Assembly: GCF_009380155.1 (NCBI RefSeq)
Contig: NZ_WHUV01000002.1
Coordinates: 558,001 to 622,000, forward strand
Length of the DNA stretch: 64,000 bases
Direction: 5' to 3'
DNA from: Pseudomonas piscis
Lineage (GTDB): Bacteria > Pseudomonadota > Gammaproteobacteria > Pseudomonadales > Pseudomonadaceae
A model generated the notes under the pieces. The model was not told where the DNA came from, searched no databases, and saw only the letters and a program-made list of their open reading frames with translations. This document shows positions 47,188-55,910 of the stretch, one piece after another. Positions within the stretch are counted from its first letter, which is position 1. Every line of letters begins with the position of its first letter. The position numbers were made by a program, and so were the translations under genes.

Positions 47188-47712
47188 TCAGTGCTGCATC
47201 TTGCCGTGGTCCATCGAGCCATGATCCATCGAACCATGGCCCATGGCGCCGTGGTCCGGTGCGTTGAGAGCACGAGCCTCGGCGTCGACCTTGATGGTTT
47301 CCTTCTCACCCTTGGCGTTTTCCACGGTCAGGGTCAGCGGTACCTTGTCGCCGGCCTTGATCTGGCCTACCAGCTCCATGAGCATCACGTGGTAGCCCTG
47401 GGTGTCCAGGCTGACCTTCTGGCCGGCCGGCAAGGCGATAGCCTGCACCTGCTGCATGCTCATCACGTCGTTGTGCATGCTCGATTGATGGATCTGCACG
47501 TTCTTGGCCACCGGCGACTGCACTTGCACCAGCTTGCTATCGCTGCTGGCCGTGATGTCCATGAAGGCGCCGCTGGCGTGCTGGCCGGCGACGGTGGCGC
47601 GGACCCAGGCGTTGTCGATCTGGGTGGCAGCGCTGGCGGCGTTGGCCAGGCCCAGCAGGGAAGCCAGCAGCAGGGCGGATTTGAAACGCAATGAACGGGG
47701 TTGCAGAGTCAT
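47188..47712 (-). CDS. Periplasmic copper chaperone PCuAC
   Basis: 174 residues. Sec signal peptide to about AANAASAA. The family copper site is spread over IHQSSMHNDVMSM and YHVMLMEL, giving the H-M...H-x-M ligands. A distinctive C-terminal tail repeats H/M pairs (HGAMGHGSMDHGSMDHGKM) and should bind extra Cu(I). It delivers copper to the cytochrome c oxidase CuA/CuB sites, working with SCO1, whose stop overlaps this ATG by one base. ATG 47712 has GGAGGT upstream. Confidence 0.93.
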   Translation of the reverse strand: MTLQPRSLRFKSALLLASLLGLANAASAATQIDNAWVRATVAGQHASGAFMDITASSDSKLVQVQSPVAKNVQIHQSSMHNDVMSMQQVQAIALPAGQKVSLDTQGYHVMLMELVGQIKAGDKVPLTLTVENAKGEKETIKVDAEARALNAPDHGAMGHGSMDHGSMDHGKMQH

Positions 47713-48317
47713 TAACAGACCTCCATGACGGTGAGCAGATCTTCTGCGCACTCCTGGGCGTTCAGGGACTGGGACAGGCCCAGGCGCAAGGTGCCGCGGG
47801 AGTCGAAGACGAAACTGGTAGCGGTGTGCGAAAGGGTATAGGTGTCGCCGCTGGGGATCTTTTCATAGAACACCCCGAATTCCTTGGCCGTGGCCGCGGT
47901 TTCTTCCAGGGTGCCGTACAGCGCCTCGAAGCTCGGATCGAAGGCCTTGACGTAGGCATCCAGCACCGCGGGAGTGTCGCGCTCGGGATCAAGGGTGATG
48001 AACACCACCTTGAGGCGATCGCCGTCACGGCCCATCAGCTTCTTGGCTTGCGCCGCGCGGGCCAGGGTCGTGGGGCAGACGGCCGGGCACTGGGTGAAAC
48101 CGAAGAAGATCATCGGCATCAGGCCACGGTAGCTGGACAGCGATTTGGTTTCGCCCTGGGAATCGGTGAGCTTGAAGGTACGGCCGAGAATCTGATTGCT
48201 CAGGTCCTTGCCGTATTTGAAAGACAGCCGGGGACTATTGTCACAACCGGCCAGCAGGCCCAGGCCGAGTACTCCGGCGCTGGTGAGCAGCGTGCGGCGA
48301 GTCAGTAGAACACTCAT
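47712..48317 (-). CDS. SCO1/SenC copper chaperone (membrane-anchored)
   Basis: 201 residues. N-terminal lipoprotein-type signal with lipobox LLAGC. Thioredoxin-like fold carrying the CxxxC copper site in FTQCPAVCPTT and the distal His in TLSHTATSFVF. It assembles copper in the CuA centre of cytochrome oxidase. It precedes the PCuAC gene in the same operon; ATG 48317. Confidence 0.92.
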   Translation of the reverse strand: MSVLLTRRTLLTSAGVLGLGLLAGCDNSPRLSFKYGKDLSNQILGRTFKLTDSQGETKSLSSYRGLMPMIFFGFTQCPAVCPTTLARAAQAKKLMGRDGDRLKVVFITLDPERDTPAVLDAYVKAFDPSFEALYGTLEETAATAKEFGVFYEKIPSGDTYTLSHTATSFVFDSRGTLRLGLSQSLNAQECAEDLLTVMEVC

Positions 48318-48448
48318 GAAATAACGCCCTTTGAACAGCCAGACAGGCAAAAAACCCGCGCATGGTAACAAACGGACGAAGGACGCGGCGGGCTAATTAG
48401 ACCAAAGCCTGCGGCCATCGGTCGCACTCCATGGCCGTTGCCGGGCAC

Positions 48449-49402
48449 TCACCCGCGCTTGTCGCCAGGGGGTGGCAACTGGCGCAGCCAGAGGGCGATG
48501 TCGTCTACCACGGTGGACATGTGGCTTTGTCCGTGGTGATCGTCGAAGCGATGGCCCAGCCCGGGATAAGACCGAAGATCCACTCCCGGGCGGGCGTCCC
48601 TGCGCAGTTGCTCGATCATCGCCATGACCGCCGGCACCGATACCGACTGGTCGACCATGGCCTGGATGACCAGCGCGGGGCTATGGCTGTCTTGCAGCAG
48701 GGCCAGTTGATCAAGTCGCAGTACCTCTTGCCACCAGCGGGCACCGTGGCCACTGGCTCGCAGGTCGGCCGGTGGCTGCCCTTGCACCTGTTGGATGAAG
48801 GCCTGCAAACCCTGGCGCGCTTCGGCTTTTTCCGCCACCGGCAGATCGCTGCTATCGACGCTGTGCAACAGGTCGTCGGCAAACCACTGGCCACCGCCGT
48901 TGAAGGCCACGGTGGCATCGACGACGCCCGGGCGTGCGGCCAGGGCATGGGCGATCACCGCGCCTTCGCTGCCGCCCAGGGCAATAACCGAGGCGTAATG
49001 GCGTTGTTGGCGCAGGTGCTGGATCACCGCTTGCAGGTCGTCCGTGCGCTGCGTCGGACTGTCGTGCTCCAGGTAGGCCTGCGGGCAATCCGCGCGTTCT
49101 ACGTCCTGGCTGTAGGGCAGGGTCGCCTCGAGCCCGTACTTTTCCACGGTCAGTACATCGGCCTCGGGCATCGCCTGGGCCAGGAGGGGGATGCTCTTTA
49201 TATGGCTCACGCTGTTGCAATCCGAACCCTGGAGGATCACCAGCAGCGAGCTTGACGGCCCGGATGGCTGGCGTTGCTGCAGGTAATAGCTGATTGACGA
49301 GCCATCGGGCCGAAGCAGGTGCTGTGGCGCTGGTTCCCCAGCCCTGGCCAGCCCGCCAAGGCCCAGCAGCACGACGAGGATCCAGCGACCTGTGCCGATC
49401 AA
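48449..49402 (-). CDS. Secreted alpha/beta hydrolase with TTG start
   Basis: 317 residues. A signal peptide (RWILVVLLGLGGLARA) appears only when translation starts at TTG 49402, whose SD is GGTGGAG four bases earlier; the codon overlaps the NUDIX stop (TTGA). Core: nucleophile in VIALGGSEGAVIAHAL, Asp in LVIQAMVDQSVSV and His in YPGLGHRFDDHHG form a plausible Ser-Asp-His triad. LLVILQGSDCNSV lies near the N-terminus. Substrate unknown. Confidence 0.78.
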   Translation of the reverse strand: MIGTGRWILVVLLGLGGLARAGEPAPQHLLRPDGSSISYYLQQRQPSGPSSSLLVILQGSDCNSVSHIKSIPLLAQAMPEADVLTVEKYGLEATLPYSQDVERADCPQAYLEHDSPTQRTDDLQAVIQHLRQQRHYASVIALGGSEGAVIAHALAARPGVVDATVAFNGGGQWFADDLLHSVDSSDLPVAEKAEARQGLQAFIQQVQGQPPADLRASGHGARWWQEVLRLDQLALLQDSHSPALVIQAMVDQSVSVPAVMAMIEQLRRDARPGVDLRSYPGLGHRFDDHHGQSHMSTVVDDIALWLRQLPPPGDKRG

Positions 49403-49815
49403 GACTCCACCGCAGCGATCTGCACCAGCGCCCGTACCGCGGTGCGGGTGGCCTGGGTCAGCGGTTGCGGCAGGCGATCGAGCTCGAACCAGGCGATCTC
49501 GCTGTGCTTGTGCGGTTCGAGGTTGCAAGGCGCCATGGCGGGCGCCGAAGCCAGGTACACCGGCGCCACCCAGTGTTCGCCGCGCTGCGGATCGATCTGG
49601 TCGACCACGCACAGCAGGCTGACGCCTTGCAGCGTCAGGCCCAGCTCTTCGAGGATCTCCCGGCGCATGGCCTGTTCCACCGGCTCGAGCCAGTCGACCT
49701 TGCCTCCCGGCAGCCCCCAGTGTCCGGCCTCGGGGTCTCGCAGGCGCTTGACCAGCAGCAGTCGGCCGTCACGCACGATGGCGGCGCCGCATCCCAGGCG
49801 GGGCTCTTGTGGCAT
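49399..49815 (-). CDS. NUDIX hydrolase
   Basis: 138 residues with a full Nudix box, GGKVDWLEPVEQAMRREILE then ELGL, at about 35-58. It hydrolyses nucleoside diphosphate derivatives; the family is too broad to name a substrate. Start ATG 49815 with AAGGAG seven bases upstream, preferred over a 28-codon longer frame. Its stop overlaps the TTG of the secreted hydrolase. Confidence 0.9.
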   Translation of the reverse strand: MPQEPRLGCGAAIVRDGRLLLVKRLRDPEAGHWGLPGGKVDWLEPVEQAMRREILEELGLTLQGVSLLCVVDQIDPQRGEHWVAPVYLASAPAMAPCNLEPHKHSEIAWFELDRLPQPLTQATRTAVRALVQIAAVES

Positions 49816-49949
49816 GGCGGTTCTCCTTGGATGGATGGCTGGATGGGGCAGGCGCCGGCGGCGTTGAAGGACAATATCGGTTAGCGGTATGACAACCATG
49901 CTGGGCTTTGTTGTTCATTTGTAATCGGCTGCGGCCAGACAGCGACGAG

Positions 49950-50591
49950 TCAGCAGCGCAGCCAGCAAGTGCGCACCAGCATCGCGCCCAGTACCCCCAG
50001 GGCCAGCAGGATGAGCATCGCCCCGGTGCAGCGCTCGAGCCAGGGCAGGACCCGGGAGAAGCGCAGGCGGACCCGGCCATTGCCGATGGCCACGGCCACC
50101 AGCACATCCCAGGCCAGTACCACGCTGAACATCCACAGGCCGTAGGCCAGCTTCCAGCCGTTGTCGATCCCGGCACCGACCAGCGATGCCAGGCTGGCGT
50201 AGAACAGCGCGTTCTTGGGGTTGAGGATGCCTGACAGGAAACCCATGCCCAGCCCGCGCCACCAGCCGGCCCGGTCCTGGCCTTGGGACGTCACCGCGGT
50301 CAGCGAGCTGCCGGCGGCATGGCAGATGAACAGCCCGCCCACATACAGCAGGTAGGCACAGCCGGCCATCTGGATCACCAGGAACAGCAGGCCGTCCGGG
50401 TGCAATACCGAGACCCCGGCAAATGCCAGCACGATGAATACACCGTTGGCCAGGGCGATTCCCAGGCAGGCCCCGGTGGCCGATCGCCAACCGGTAGCCA
50501 TGGACATGCGCGCCACCAGGAAGAAATCGGGGCCGGGGGAGAGCAGGGCAAGAAAATGCGCGGCAGCCACCAGCAGGAACTGTTCGAACAT
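49950..50591 (-). CDS. LysE/RhtB-family amino-acid exporter
   Basis: 213 residues, six hydrophobic helices. MFEQFLLVAAAHFLALLSPG with DFFLV is the family start (SPGPD), and GFLSGILNPKNALFYASL is the conserved loop with NPK. It exports small amino acids or homoserine lactone-like compounds. ATG 50591. The AraC gene upstream on the same strand ends 80 nt before it and is the usual regulator of such exporters. Confidence 0.9.
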   Translation of the reverse strand: MFEQFLLVAAAHFLALLSPGPDFFLVARMSMATGWRSATGACLGIALANGVFIVLAFAGVSVLHPDGLLFLVIQMAGCAYLLYVGGLFICHAAGSSLTAVTSQGQDRAGWWRGLGMGFLSGILNPKNALFYASLASLVGAGIDNGWKLAYGLWMFSVVLAWDVLVAVAIGNGRVRLRFSRVLPWLERCTGAMLILLALGVLGAMLVRTCWLRC

Positions 50592-50671
50592 GGGCAAGAC
50601 TTCCACAGAGCAAGAGGGGCAGGAAGTCTGCTTGGCGCCACGGGCCGGGTATTGAAGAAAATTGCGCGGCC

Positions 50672-51484
50672 TCAGGCCTTGTACAGCCCTGGGGTGACGC
50701 CGACATGGGCCTTGAACACCCGCTGGAAGTGCGCCTGGTCGGCGAAACCCAGGCGTTGGGCCAGGGCCGCGGGAGCCTCGCCGGCCTGTAGCGAGGATCG
50801 GGCCTGGATGATCCGCTGGTTCAGCTGGAAGGCGTGGGGCGTCATTCCGGTGGCGCTGCGAAAGGCCCGGATCAACTGGTAACGGCTGATGCCGGCCAGT
50901 TGCGCCAATTCTGCCAACGGGCTTGTGGCTTGCGGGGCCTGGCGCAAGAAGGCCACGACCCGGCGGACTCCGGCGCTGGCCTGGGCAAGGTCGGCGGTCA
51001 GGGTGAGCGTCGGTTGTTCCCCGGTCGAGAAGCCACCGATGAACTCGATCAGCGCTGCTTCCTTGTCCTGCCAGCTGGCGGCGGAAAACAGCAACTCGTT
51101 GAGCTGGCAGAAGCCTTGGTAAAGCCGCGGGGTGTCGTTGAGCAGGACCTGGCGCCTGGACCTGGCCGGAGCGCCGGGCTGTTCCTGGCGCAGGGCCTCC
51201 ACCCAGGCGGCATCCAGGTGCAGCATCTGGTAGCTCCAGGCCGTGCCCGGGTGGGGGTTGCAAGCGTGCACGCAATCGGCCGGAACCCACACCACGCTGC
51301 CGGCGCGGATCAGCGTCGGCCCCGCAGAGGCTCCCGTGAAGATGCTTTCGCCACGGTCCACCGCGCCGATGGAGAGCGTCGGATGACTATGGGCCTTGTA
51401 GTTGGCGCGGCTGTCACAAGCCCGTCGACTCTCGACGTAGGGCAGCTGTGGATCGCGCCAGAACTGAGTGGTGCAAGACATCAT
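50672..51484 (-). CDS. AraC-family regulator paired with LysE exporter
   Basis: 270 residues. N-terminal cupin-like sensor domain (SHPTLSIGAVDRGESIF, VPADCVHACNPHPG) and C-terminal double HTH (LAELAQLAGISRYQLIRAF, and APAALAQRLGFADQAHFQRVF). Two adjacent ATG codons (51484, 51481) are possible starts; no SD seen. Directly upstream of the LysE gene and reading in the same direction, hence the likely activator. Confidence 0.86.
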   Translation of the reverse strand: MMSCTTQFWRDPQLPYVESRRACDSRANYKAHSHPTLSIGAVDRGESIFTGASAGPTLIRAGSVVWVPADCVHACNPHPGTAWSYQMLHLDAAWVEALRQEQPGAPARSRRQVLLNDTPRLYQGFCQLNELLFSAASWQDKEAALIEFIGGFSTGEQPTLTLTADLAQASAGVRRVVAFLRQAPQATSPLAELAQLAGISRYQLIRAFRSATGMTPHAFQLNQRIIQARSSLQAGEAPAALAQRLGFADQAHFQRVFKAHVGVTPGLYKA

Positions 51485-51574
51485 CAACAGGGCCTGGGCA
51501 GGGGGCGGGCGATCAAGACTAACGTCGATCGGCGTCCGGCAGAAGCTCGCTCGCCGAGGATCTCGAGGCCCAGG

Positions 51575-52174
51575 TCAGTGGCCATTGAGCTTCAGGCTAT
51601 CGAAGAAGTCGCGGATGATCAGTTTCATTTCGCCCGCGGCCTGGGGCTTGTCCCGGGCATCCTTGATGCTGATGGCTGCCTGGGTGAGGAAGCCGTAGAC
51701 CAGGTTGGTCAGGTTGTTCGGGTCGTAGGGCTTGACCCGTCCGGCGGCATGCAGCTCATGCATCAGCTTGGCGATGTGGTGCAGGGTGTAGCGTGAGTCG
51801 ATGGCTTTCCAGTCTTCCCAGCCCAGCACGCTGATCACTTCCTGCAACGACAACAACCGCTTGCGGTGACGCATCACGGTATCGATGAACGCCGTGGCCA
51901 GCTGTTGGGCCCGCAGCCAGGGATCCTCCGTCGCCGGCAGCTGCTCCAGGGCCTGGGCGATCATGCGCATCTGTTGCTCATAGCACTGGGCGAGCAACTC
52001 CTTCTTGTTGGCGAAGTGATGGTAGAACGCCCCCTTGGTCACTCGCGCCTGGCTGGCGATGCTGTCGATGGAGACCCCGGTGTAACCGTGGGCGATGAAC
52101 TGTTCGCGGGCGCTGTCCAGCAAGGCATCGCGGGTCAGTTCGGAGTTTTCCTGTTGTCGGCTCTTGACATTCAT
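51575..52174 (-). CDS. TetR-family repressor
   Basis: 199 residues with an N-terminal HTH: LLDSAREQFIAHGYTGVSID, then IASQARVTKGAFYHHF. Start ATG 52174 has AAAGG seven bases upstream; ATG 52180 lies two codons earlier. Divergent from a DUF1272 gene and hydrolase, with a perfect palindrome (52189-52205) in the gap, so it probably autoregulates and controls that pair. Confidence 0.88.
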   Translation of the reverse strand: MNVKSRQQENSELTRDALLDSAREQFIAHGYTGVSIDSIASQARVTKGAFYHHFANKKELLAQCYEQQMRMIAQALEQLPATEDPWLRAQQLATAFIDTVMRHRKRLLSLQEVISVLGWEDWKAIDSRYTLHHIAKLMHELHAAGRVKPYDPNNLTNLVYGFLTQAAISIKDARDKPQAAGEMKLIIRDFFDSLKLNGH

Positions 52175-52188
52175 ACTCATGCCTTTTT

Positions 52189-52205
52189 ACATACTGTCGG
52201 TATGT
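52189..52205. promoter_or_regulatory. TetR operator palindrome
   Basis: ACATAC-TGTCG-GTATGT is a perfect 6-bp inverted repeat, 17 bp long. It lies 14 nt upstream of the TetR start codon and 73 nt upstream of the DUF1272 gene, where binding could block both divergent promoters. The length and symmetry suit TetR operators. Confidence 0.75.
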
Positions 52206-52278
52206 GATGCTAACACGCGGCGCTCGCAAGTACAGGGCGCTGTTTCATTCAGGTTCGTCCAGGAATGCAGAGGTATCC

Positions 52279-52503
52279 ATGCTGAAGATGAAAACCCGTT
52301 GTCAGGCCTGCGCCAGCGCCTTGAGCGATAGCGGCGGGGCGTACATCTGCTCCTATGAATGCACCTTCTGCGAGCCTTGTGCCGTGCGGTTGGCCTATTG
52401 CTGCCCGAACTGCGCCGGCAACCTGGTGCAACGGCCCCTGCGCGCACGCAAGCCCGCCCGGGTGCTGGTCGATCGCCTGTTCAAGCGGGGAGTGCGGACA
52501 TGA
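52279..52503 (+). CDS. Small DUF1272 cysteine-rich protein
   Basis: 74 residues with a Cys-rich core: CQACASALSDSGGAYICSYEC, TFCEPCAVRLAYCCPNCAGN in sequence, which could bind zinc. DUF1272 function is unknown. ATG 52279 has AGAGG seven bases upstream. Its stop overlaps the hydrolase ATG (ATGA). The ORF begins earlier in frame, but without an SD. Confidence 0.85.
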   Translation: MLKMKTRCQACASALSDSGGAYICSYECTFCEPCAVRLAYCCPNCAGNLVQRPLRARKPARVLVDRLFKRGVRT

Positions 52504-53336
52504 GCCGAGAGGTGGAGATTCAATGCGCCGACGGTGTCGTGCTGCCGGGTGATTACCATGATGCGCAGGGGCCGGCGCAGGGAGTGATCCTGGTGTCCGG
52601 CGCGTTGGGCGTGCGGCGCGGCTTCTACCGGGCTTTTGCGGACCTGGCCGCCCAGGGTGGCTTCGATGTGCTGCTGTACAGCTATCGCGGGGCACAGGAT
52701 GAGCTGCCAACGAATGTCCGATGCTCCCTGGCCGACTGGGGCGTACAGGATATCAGCGCCGCCATCGAGTTCTGCCGTGTCGAGCGTCCGGCCTTGCCGC
52801 TGTACTTCATCGGCCACAGCATCGGCGCCCAGTTGCTCGGGTTATCTCCTGCGGCGGGGCAGTTGCGTGCAGCAGCCTTTATCTGCGGGTCGTTCCCCTA
52901 TTGGAAGCGCTGGACGGGTCTCGAACGGCTGCGCATGGGCTTGCTGTTCGGCCTGTTGATTCCGCTGGTTACCAGGATCGGTGCGACGTTTCCGGCGCGG
53001 CTGCTGGGCTTGGGCAACCAGAACTTGCCCAGCCGGCTGATGCAGGAGTGGTCACGCTGGGTCCGCGAGCCCGACTACCTGCTGGCCGAGCGCTTCGGCC
53101 TGGCCCGGCGGGGCGGTTACGAAATCCTGGCGATCCCGCTGGTCAGCTGGGTGTTCGATGACGACAACTATGTGCCCTGGGCCGCCGCGCAGCGGATGCA
53201 TGACGCCTATCCAGCGGCCGCGCTGCAAGTCAAGCGCACGCCACGTAGCGCCGGAGCAGTGGGGCACTTCGGTTTCTTCCGCAGTGCGGCCTTGCAGGGC
53301 GAACTGCTGCAGCAATTACGGAGTTTCTCCGGCTAG
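52500..53336 (+). CDS. Alpha/beta hydrolase coupled to DUF1272 gene
   Basis: 278 residues. It has VSGALGVRRGFYRAFADLAA in the oxyanion region, nucleophile GHSIGAQLLGL, Asp in WVFDDDNYVPW and His in AVGHFGFFR. No signal peptide. It resembles cytosolic COG4757-type hydrolases. It overlaps the preceding DUF1272 gene by 4 nt and is likely under the same TetR repressor. Substrate unknown. Confidence 0.84.
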   Translation: MSREVEIQCADGVVLPGDYHDAQGPAQGVILVSGALGVRRGFYRAFADLAAQGGFDVLLYSYRGAQDELPTNVRCSLADWGVQDISAAIEFCRVERPALPLYFIGHSIGAQLLGLSPAAGQLRAAAFICGSFPYWKRWTGLERLRMGLLFGLLIPLVTRIGATFPARLLGLGNQNLPSRLMQEWSRWVREPDYLLAERFGLARRGGYEILAIPLVSWVFDDDNYVPWAAAQRMHDAYPAAALQVKRTPRSAGAVGHFGFFRSAALQGELLQQLRSFSG

Positions 53337-53797
53337 GCAATGCCAGCGGAGGGCTGCGGCAAGTCGATTACCGCCAGCATGTCGTCACCATCCTCGTCCA
53401 TACCGGTCTCGACGAAACCGAAACTGGAATAGAAGTGACCGGCTATTGGGTTGCGGGGGTGGTAGCAGATCTCGATTTGCGCCAGGCCCTGGATTTGCCG
53501 CAGTTCCTCGAGCAGCAAACCCATGGCCTGACGGCCAATGCCGCGGTTCTGATGCTGTTTGTCCACCATGAAGCGCCAGATGGAGACTTTTCCCGGGCTC
53601 TCGGCGCTCCACAGGAACAGGCCTACAGGTTCGTCCCGATGGTAGATGGCGCGTGCGCTGCAAGTGGGGTTGTAGCTGGCCTGGACCAGCGACCAGAGGT
53701 TGGATGCGACGTAGTCTTCCTGTTTCTCGAACACTTCCAGGTCGCAGATTCGTTCGTAGTTGGATTGATCGACTGCGGTGAGCTTTACCTTGGACAC
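53333..53797 (-). CDS. GNAT acetyltransferase, diamine/spermidine N-acetyltransferase-like
   Basis: 154 residues. Acetyl-CoA site RFMVDKQHQNRGIGRQAMGL and IAGHFYSSFGFVETG; the N-terminus VKLTAVDQSNYERICDLEV resembles spermidine/diamine acetyltransferases. Start is GTG 53797, with AGAGA upstream. Converges on and overlaps the hydrolase stop by 4 nt. It marks the last typical-GC gene before the AT-rich island. Confidence 0.8.
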   Translation of the reverse strand: MSKVKLTAVDQSNYERICDLEVFEKQEDYVASNLWSLVQASYNPTCSARAIYHRDEPVGLFLWSAESPGKVSIWRFMVDKQHQNRGIGRQAMGLLLEELRQIQGLAQIEICYHPRNPIAGHFYSSFGFVETGMDEDGDDMLAVIDLPQPSAGIA

Positions 53798-54300
53798 CTT
53801 GGATTTCTCTTTGGATGGCGGGGGAGCAACATACCAAAGGTTTAGTTCTGTCGCGCAACTATTGGTGATGAAAAGTGCGGGCTAGAGCGACAACAGTCGA
53901 GCGGACAATACGGATAATTAGTACCTTCTGATATATATAATTTCCCTACTCGGTAAATTTTGCCATGCTTGGGCCAGCATACCGTTCATCGAATAATCAT
54001 GCGTCCATAAGAAAAAAACAGCCATTGCGCATCGGGCTGATCTAAACAAAGATGGGCACTCAACACCCTCGACTAGTACTGAAACGATACATCTTGTTTT
54101 GTGAAATTTTCCCTTGACATGCCTGTAATTCCAAGCGGAAGGTATAAGCAAGAGGCTTGGTCCTGGCTCTTTTGTAAATCTCGGTTCTTAGCTTTGCTGA
54201 GTATGTAGAGGATAATTAACCATATAGTTAAAATTTCACCAAGGGACTGCATGCGACCTGCCCAAGGGGTTGGTTATTAATGGATAAAGGAAATATCAAG
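53798..54300. promoter_or_regulatory. AT-rich left border of the halogenase island
   Basis: About 500 nt of strikingly AT-rich DNA with no credible gene. TTGACA at 54113-54118 is a good -35 match, but no -10 at 16-18 nt was found (TATAAG is 23 nt away). It is the probable promoter region of the seven-gene island. No integrase, tRNA or direct repeat marking an attachment site was seen. Confidence 0.5.
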
Positions 54301-54786
54301 ATGAAGCTGTCGACGTTTTCCACTCCTATTAATGAGCGTTATTTTGAAGACTATATCGAAGGCTCGGTATTCGAGTATGGTCCATTGGACGTCGGTGAAT
54401 TCGAGATCATAGAGTTCGCCAGGCAATTCGATCCGCAAATGATGCATCTCGATCCACAGGCTGCGGCAAGTGGTCCTTTTCAAGGATTGATTGCCAGCGG
54501 ATGGCATACGCTGGGTCTGATGATGCGCCTGTTCGTTGATAACTACCTGTCCTCCGTAGCAAGTCGTGCCTCCCCTGGGGTCGATGAGATACGCTGGTTC
54601 AAGCCTGTCCGTCCTGGTGATCAACTGCGGTTGCGGATTTCGATCTTGGAAACCAGGCGCTCTCGTTCCAAGCCCGATCGGGGCCTGGTCATCTCCCTGC
54701 TCGAAGGCATCAATCAAGACGGTGAAGTCGTGGCGAGCGTCAAGCCGATGAACTTCCTGGCTCTACGCGACCCTGTCGCTCAATAG
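54301..54786 (+). CDS. MaoC-like (R)-specific hydratase, first gene of the halogenase island
   Basis: 161 residues with a hot-dog fold core. The hydratase motif is FARQFDPQMMHLDPQAA (Asp and His of the D-x4-H dyad near 43-48), then GLIASGWHTLGLMMRL. It should add or remove water at an enoyl-thioester. ATG 54301 has AAAGGA upstream; ATG 54280 is an alternative seven codons earlier. Clear paralogue of the protein at 59933, with which it shares YFED, FDPQ-x2-H-x-DP and SG-x-HTL. Gene order places it upstream of an ACP gene, so the substrate is probably ACP- or CoA-bound. Confidence 0.8.
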   Translation: MKLSTFSTPINERYFEDYIEGSVFEYGPLDVGEFEIIEFARQFDPQMMHLDPQAAASGPFQGLIASGWHTLGLMMRLFVDNYLSSVASRASPGVDEIRWFKPVRPGDQLRLRISILETRRSRSKPDRGLVISLLEGINQDGEVVASVKPMNFLALRDPVAQ

Positions 54787-54896
54787 AACTCCTATTTCAG
54801 ATCCTGTTATTGGGTACAAGGGAGATTATTCCTTGTCGCTGACTCGACATTACTAACCTGAGCATTTCAACTAATGCACTATAGTGAGGTGGGAAC

Positions 54897-55205
54897 ATGC
54901 CAACCAGAGCAGATATCGATAGTGTCGTGAACCAATCATTGGCCGAGAGCATTGCCAGTCAAAGCAGTGACCTTTCGGTTGATGATATGAGCAAAGTAAC
55001 TATATATGGAGTGGATGGCCTGTTCGACTCCCTACAGTTGGTGACATTAATGATGCGAATCGAAGAGTTGATCGCCGACAAATATGATTTGTCTGTATCG
55101 CTGACGTCGGATCGTGCTATTTCGCGAAAAGTCAGTCCTTTCCAAAATCCATCGACGCTGGTCGAGTTCATCATGGAAGAGATACCCGCTCTAGAAGTTA
55201 GCTAG
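54897..55205 (+). CDS. Acyl carrier protein of the halogenase island
   Basis: 102 residues with a phosphopantetheine site FDSLQLVTL (Ser45) in an ACP/PCP fold and acidic helices (LMMRIEELIADKYDLS). The Ser follows LFD, as in stand-alone carrier proteins of secondary metabolism. SD GAGGTGGG before ATG. It is 9 nt from the SDR. It most likely carries the acyl group that the ligase loads and the halogenase modifies. Its DNA is about 47% GC in a 60-nt line I counted (55021-55080), against 67% in a line of the acyl-CoA operon (12541-12600). Confidence 0.85.
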   Translation: MPTRADIDSVVNQSLAESIASQSSDLSVDDMSKVTIYGVDGLFDSLQLVTLMMRIEELIADKYDLSVSLTSDRAISRKVSPFQNPSTLVEFIMEEIPALEVS

Positions 55206-55214
55206 GAAGCCTTC

Positions 55215-55910
55215 ATGCTGATCCTCGTTACGGGAACACGTACCGGACTAGGTCGAATGTTGGTCAAACATCTGATCGGGAAAGGGCATACGGTCATTGG
55301 TTGTAGTCGCAGGGAAGGAGCCAAGATGCCTCCCGGCTACACACACTTCAATGTTGACCTGACTGAATCTAGGTCTGTTTCAGCAATGTTCCATGTAATA
55401 AGGAAGCGCTATGGCTTTATCGATGCATTGATCAATAACGCGGGTGCATCCGTCATGGAACCATTTCTGCTGAGCGATTTGGACAATACAAAAAAACTCT
55501 ACGATTTGAATGTGTTTTCAGTGATGCAGTGCTGCCGCGAGGCGGTGAAGTTACTCAAGAACAGTAGTGGTTCGGGGGCAATACTGAATATCTCTTCAGT
55601 CGCCACCTTGTTTTCCCTGGAAGGGCAACTCGCCTATGCAACCAGCAAGGCAGCGATAGAGCAGTTCACTCGTTCTCTAAGCCGGGAAATCGCCCCCTTG
55701 AATATTCGCGTGAATACCCTGGGATTGCCCCCGCTGCGAACAGCGCTTACCAGGACCCTGGACAAGGACAAGATCGAAGCACTCATTGCCCGCCAGGCCA
55801 TCAAGCGACCCTGTGAGTTCCAGGATGTGGTCGGGCCAGTGGAGTTCCTTATTTCCGAGGCGTCGGGCTTCGTATCAGGCGAGACGCTCTATCTAGGAGG
55901 GGTCAGATGA
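55215..55910 (+). CDS. SDR ketoreductase (FabG-like) of the halogenase island
   Basis: 231 residues. The cofactor motif is VTGTRTGLGRML, NNAGASVMEPFLL is the NNAG block, SSVATLFSLEGQLAYATSK has the Ser-Tyr-Lys catalytic set. Reduces a beta-ketoacyl thioester to a hydroxyl with NAD(P)H. It overlaps the ligase by 4 nt (ATGA). The reverse (oxidising) direction is also possible. Substrate presumably ACP-bound. Confidence 0.86.
   Translation: MLILVTGTRTGLGRMLVKHLIGKGHTVIGCSRREGAKMPPGYTHFNVDLTESRSVSAMFHVIRKRYGFIDALINNAGASVMEPFLLSDLDNTKKLYDLNVFSVMQCCREAVKLLKNSSGSGAILNISSVATLFSLEGQLAYATSKAAIEQFTRSLSREIAPLNIRVNTLGLPPLRTALTRTLDKDKIEALIARQAIKRPCEFQDVVGPVEFLISEASGFVSGETLYLGGVR

Noticed and set aside
54105..54150. 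Sigma-70 promoter for the halogenase island (TTGACA and TATAAG)
   Set aside because: Spacing of 23 nt is too long; kept only as a remark in the region entry.
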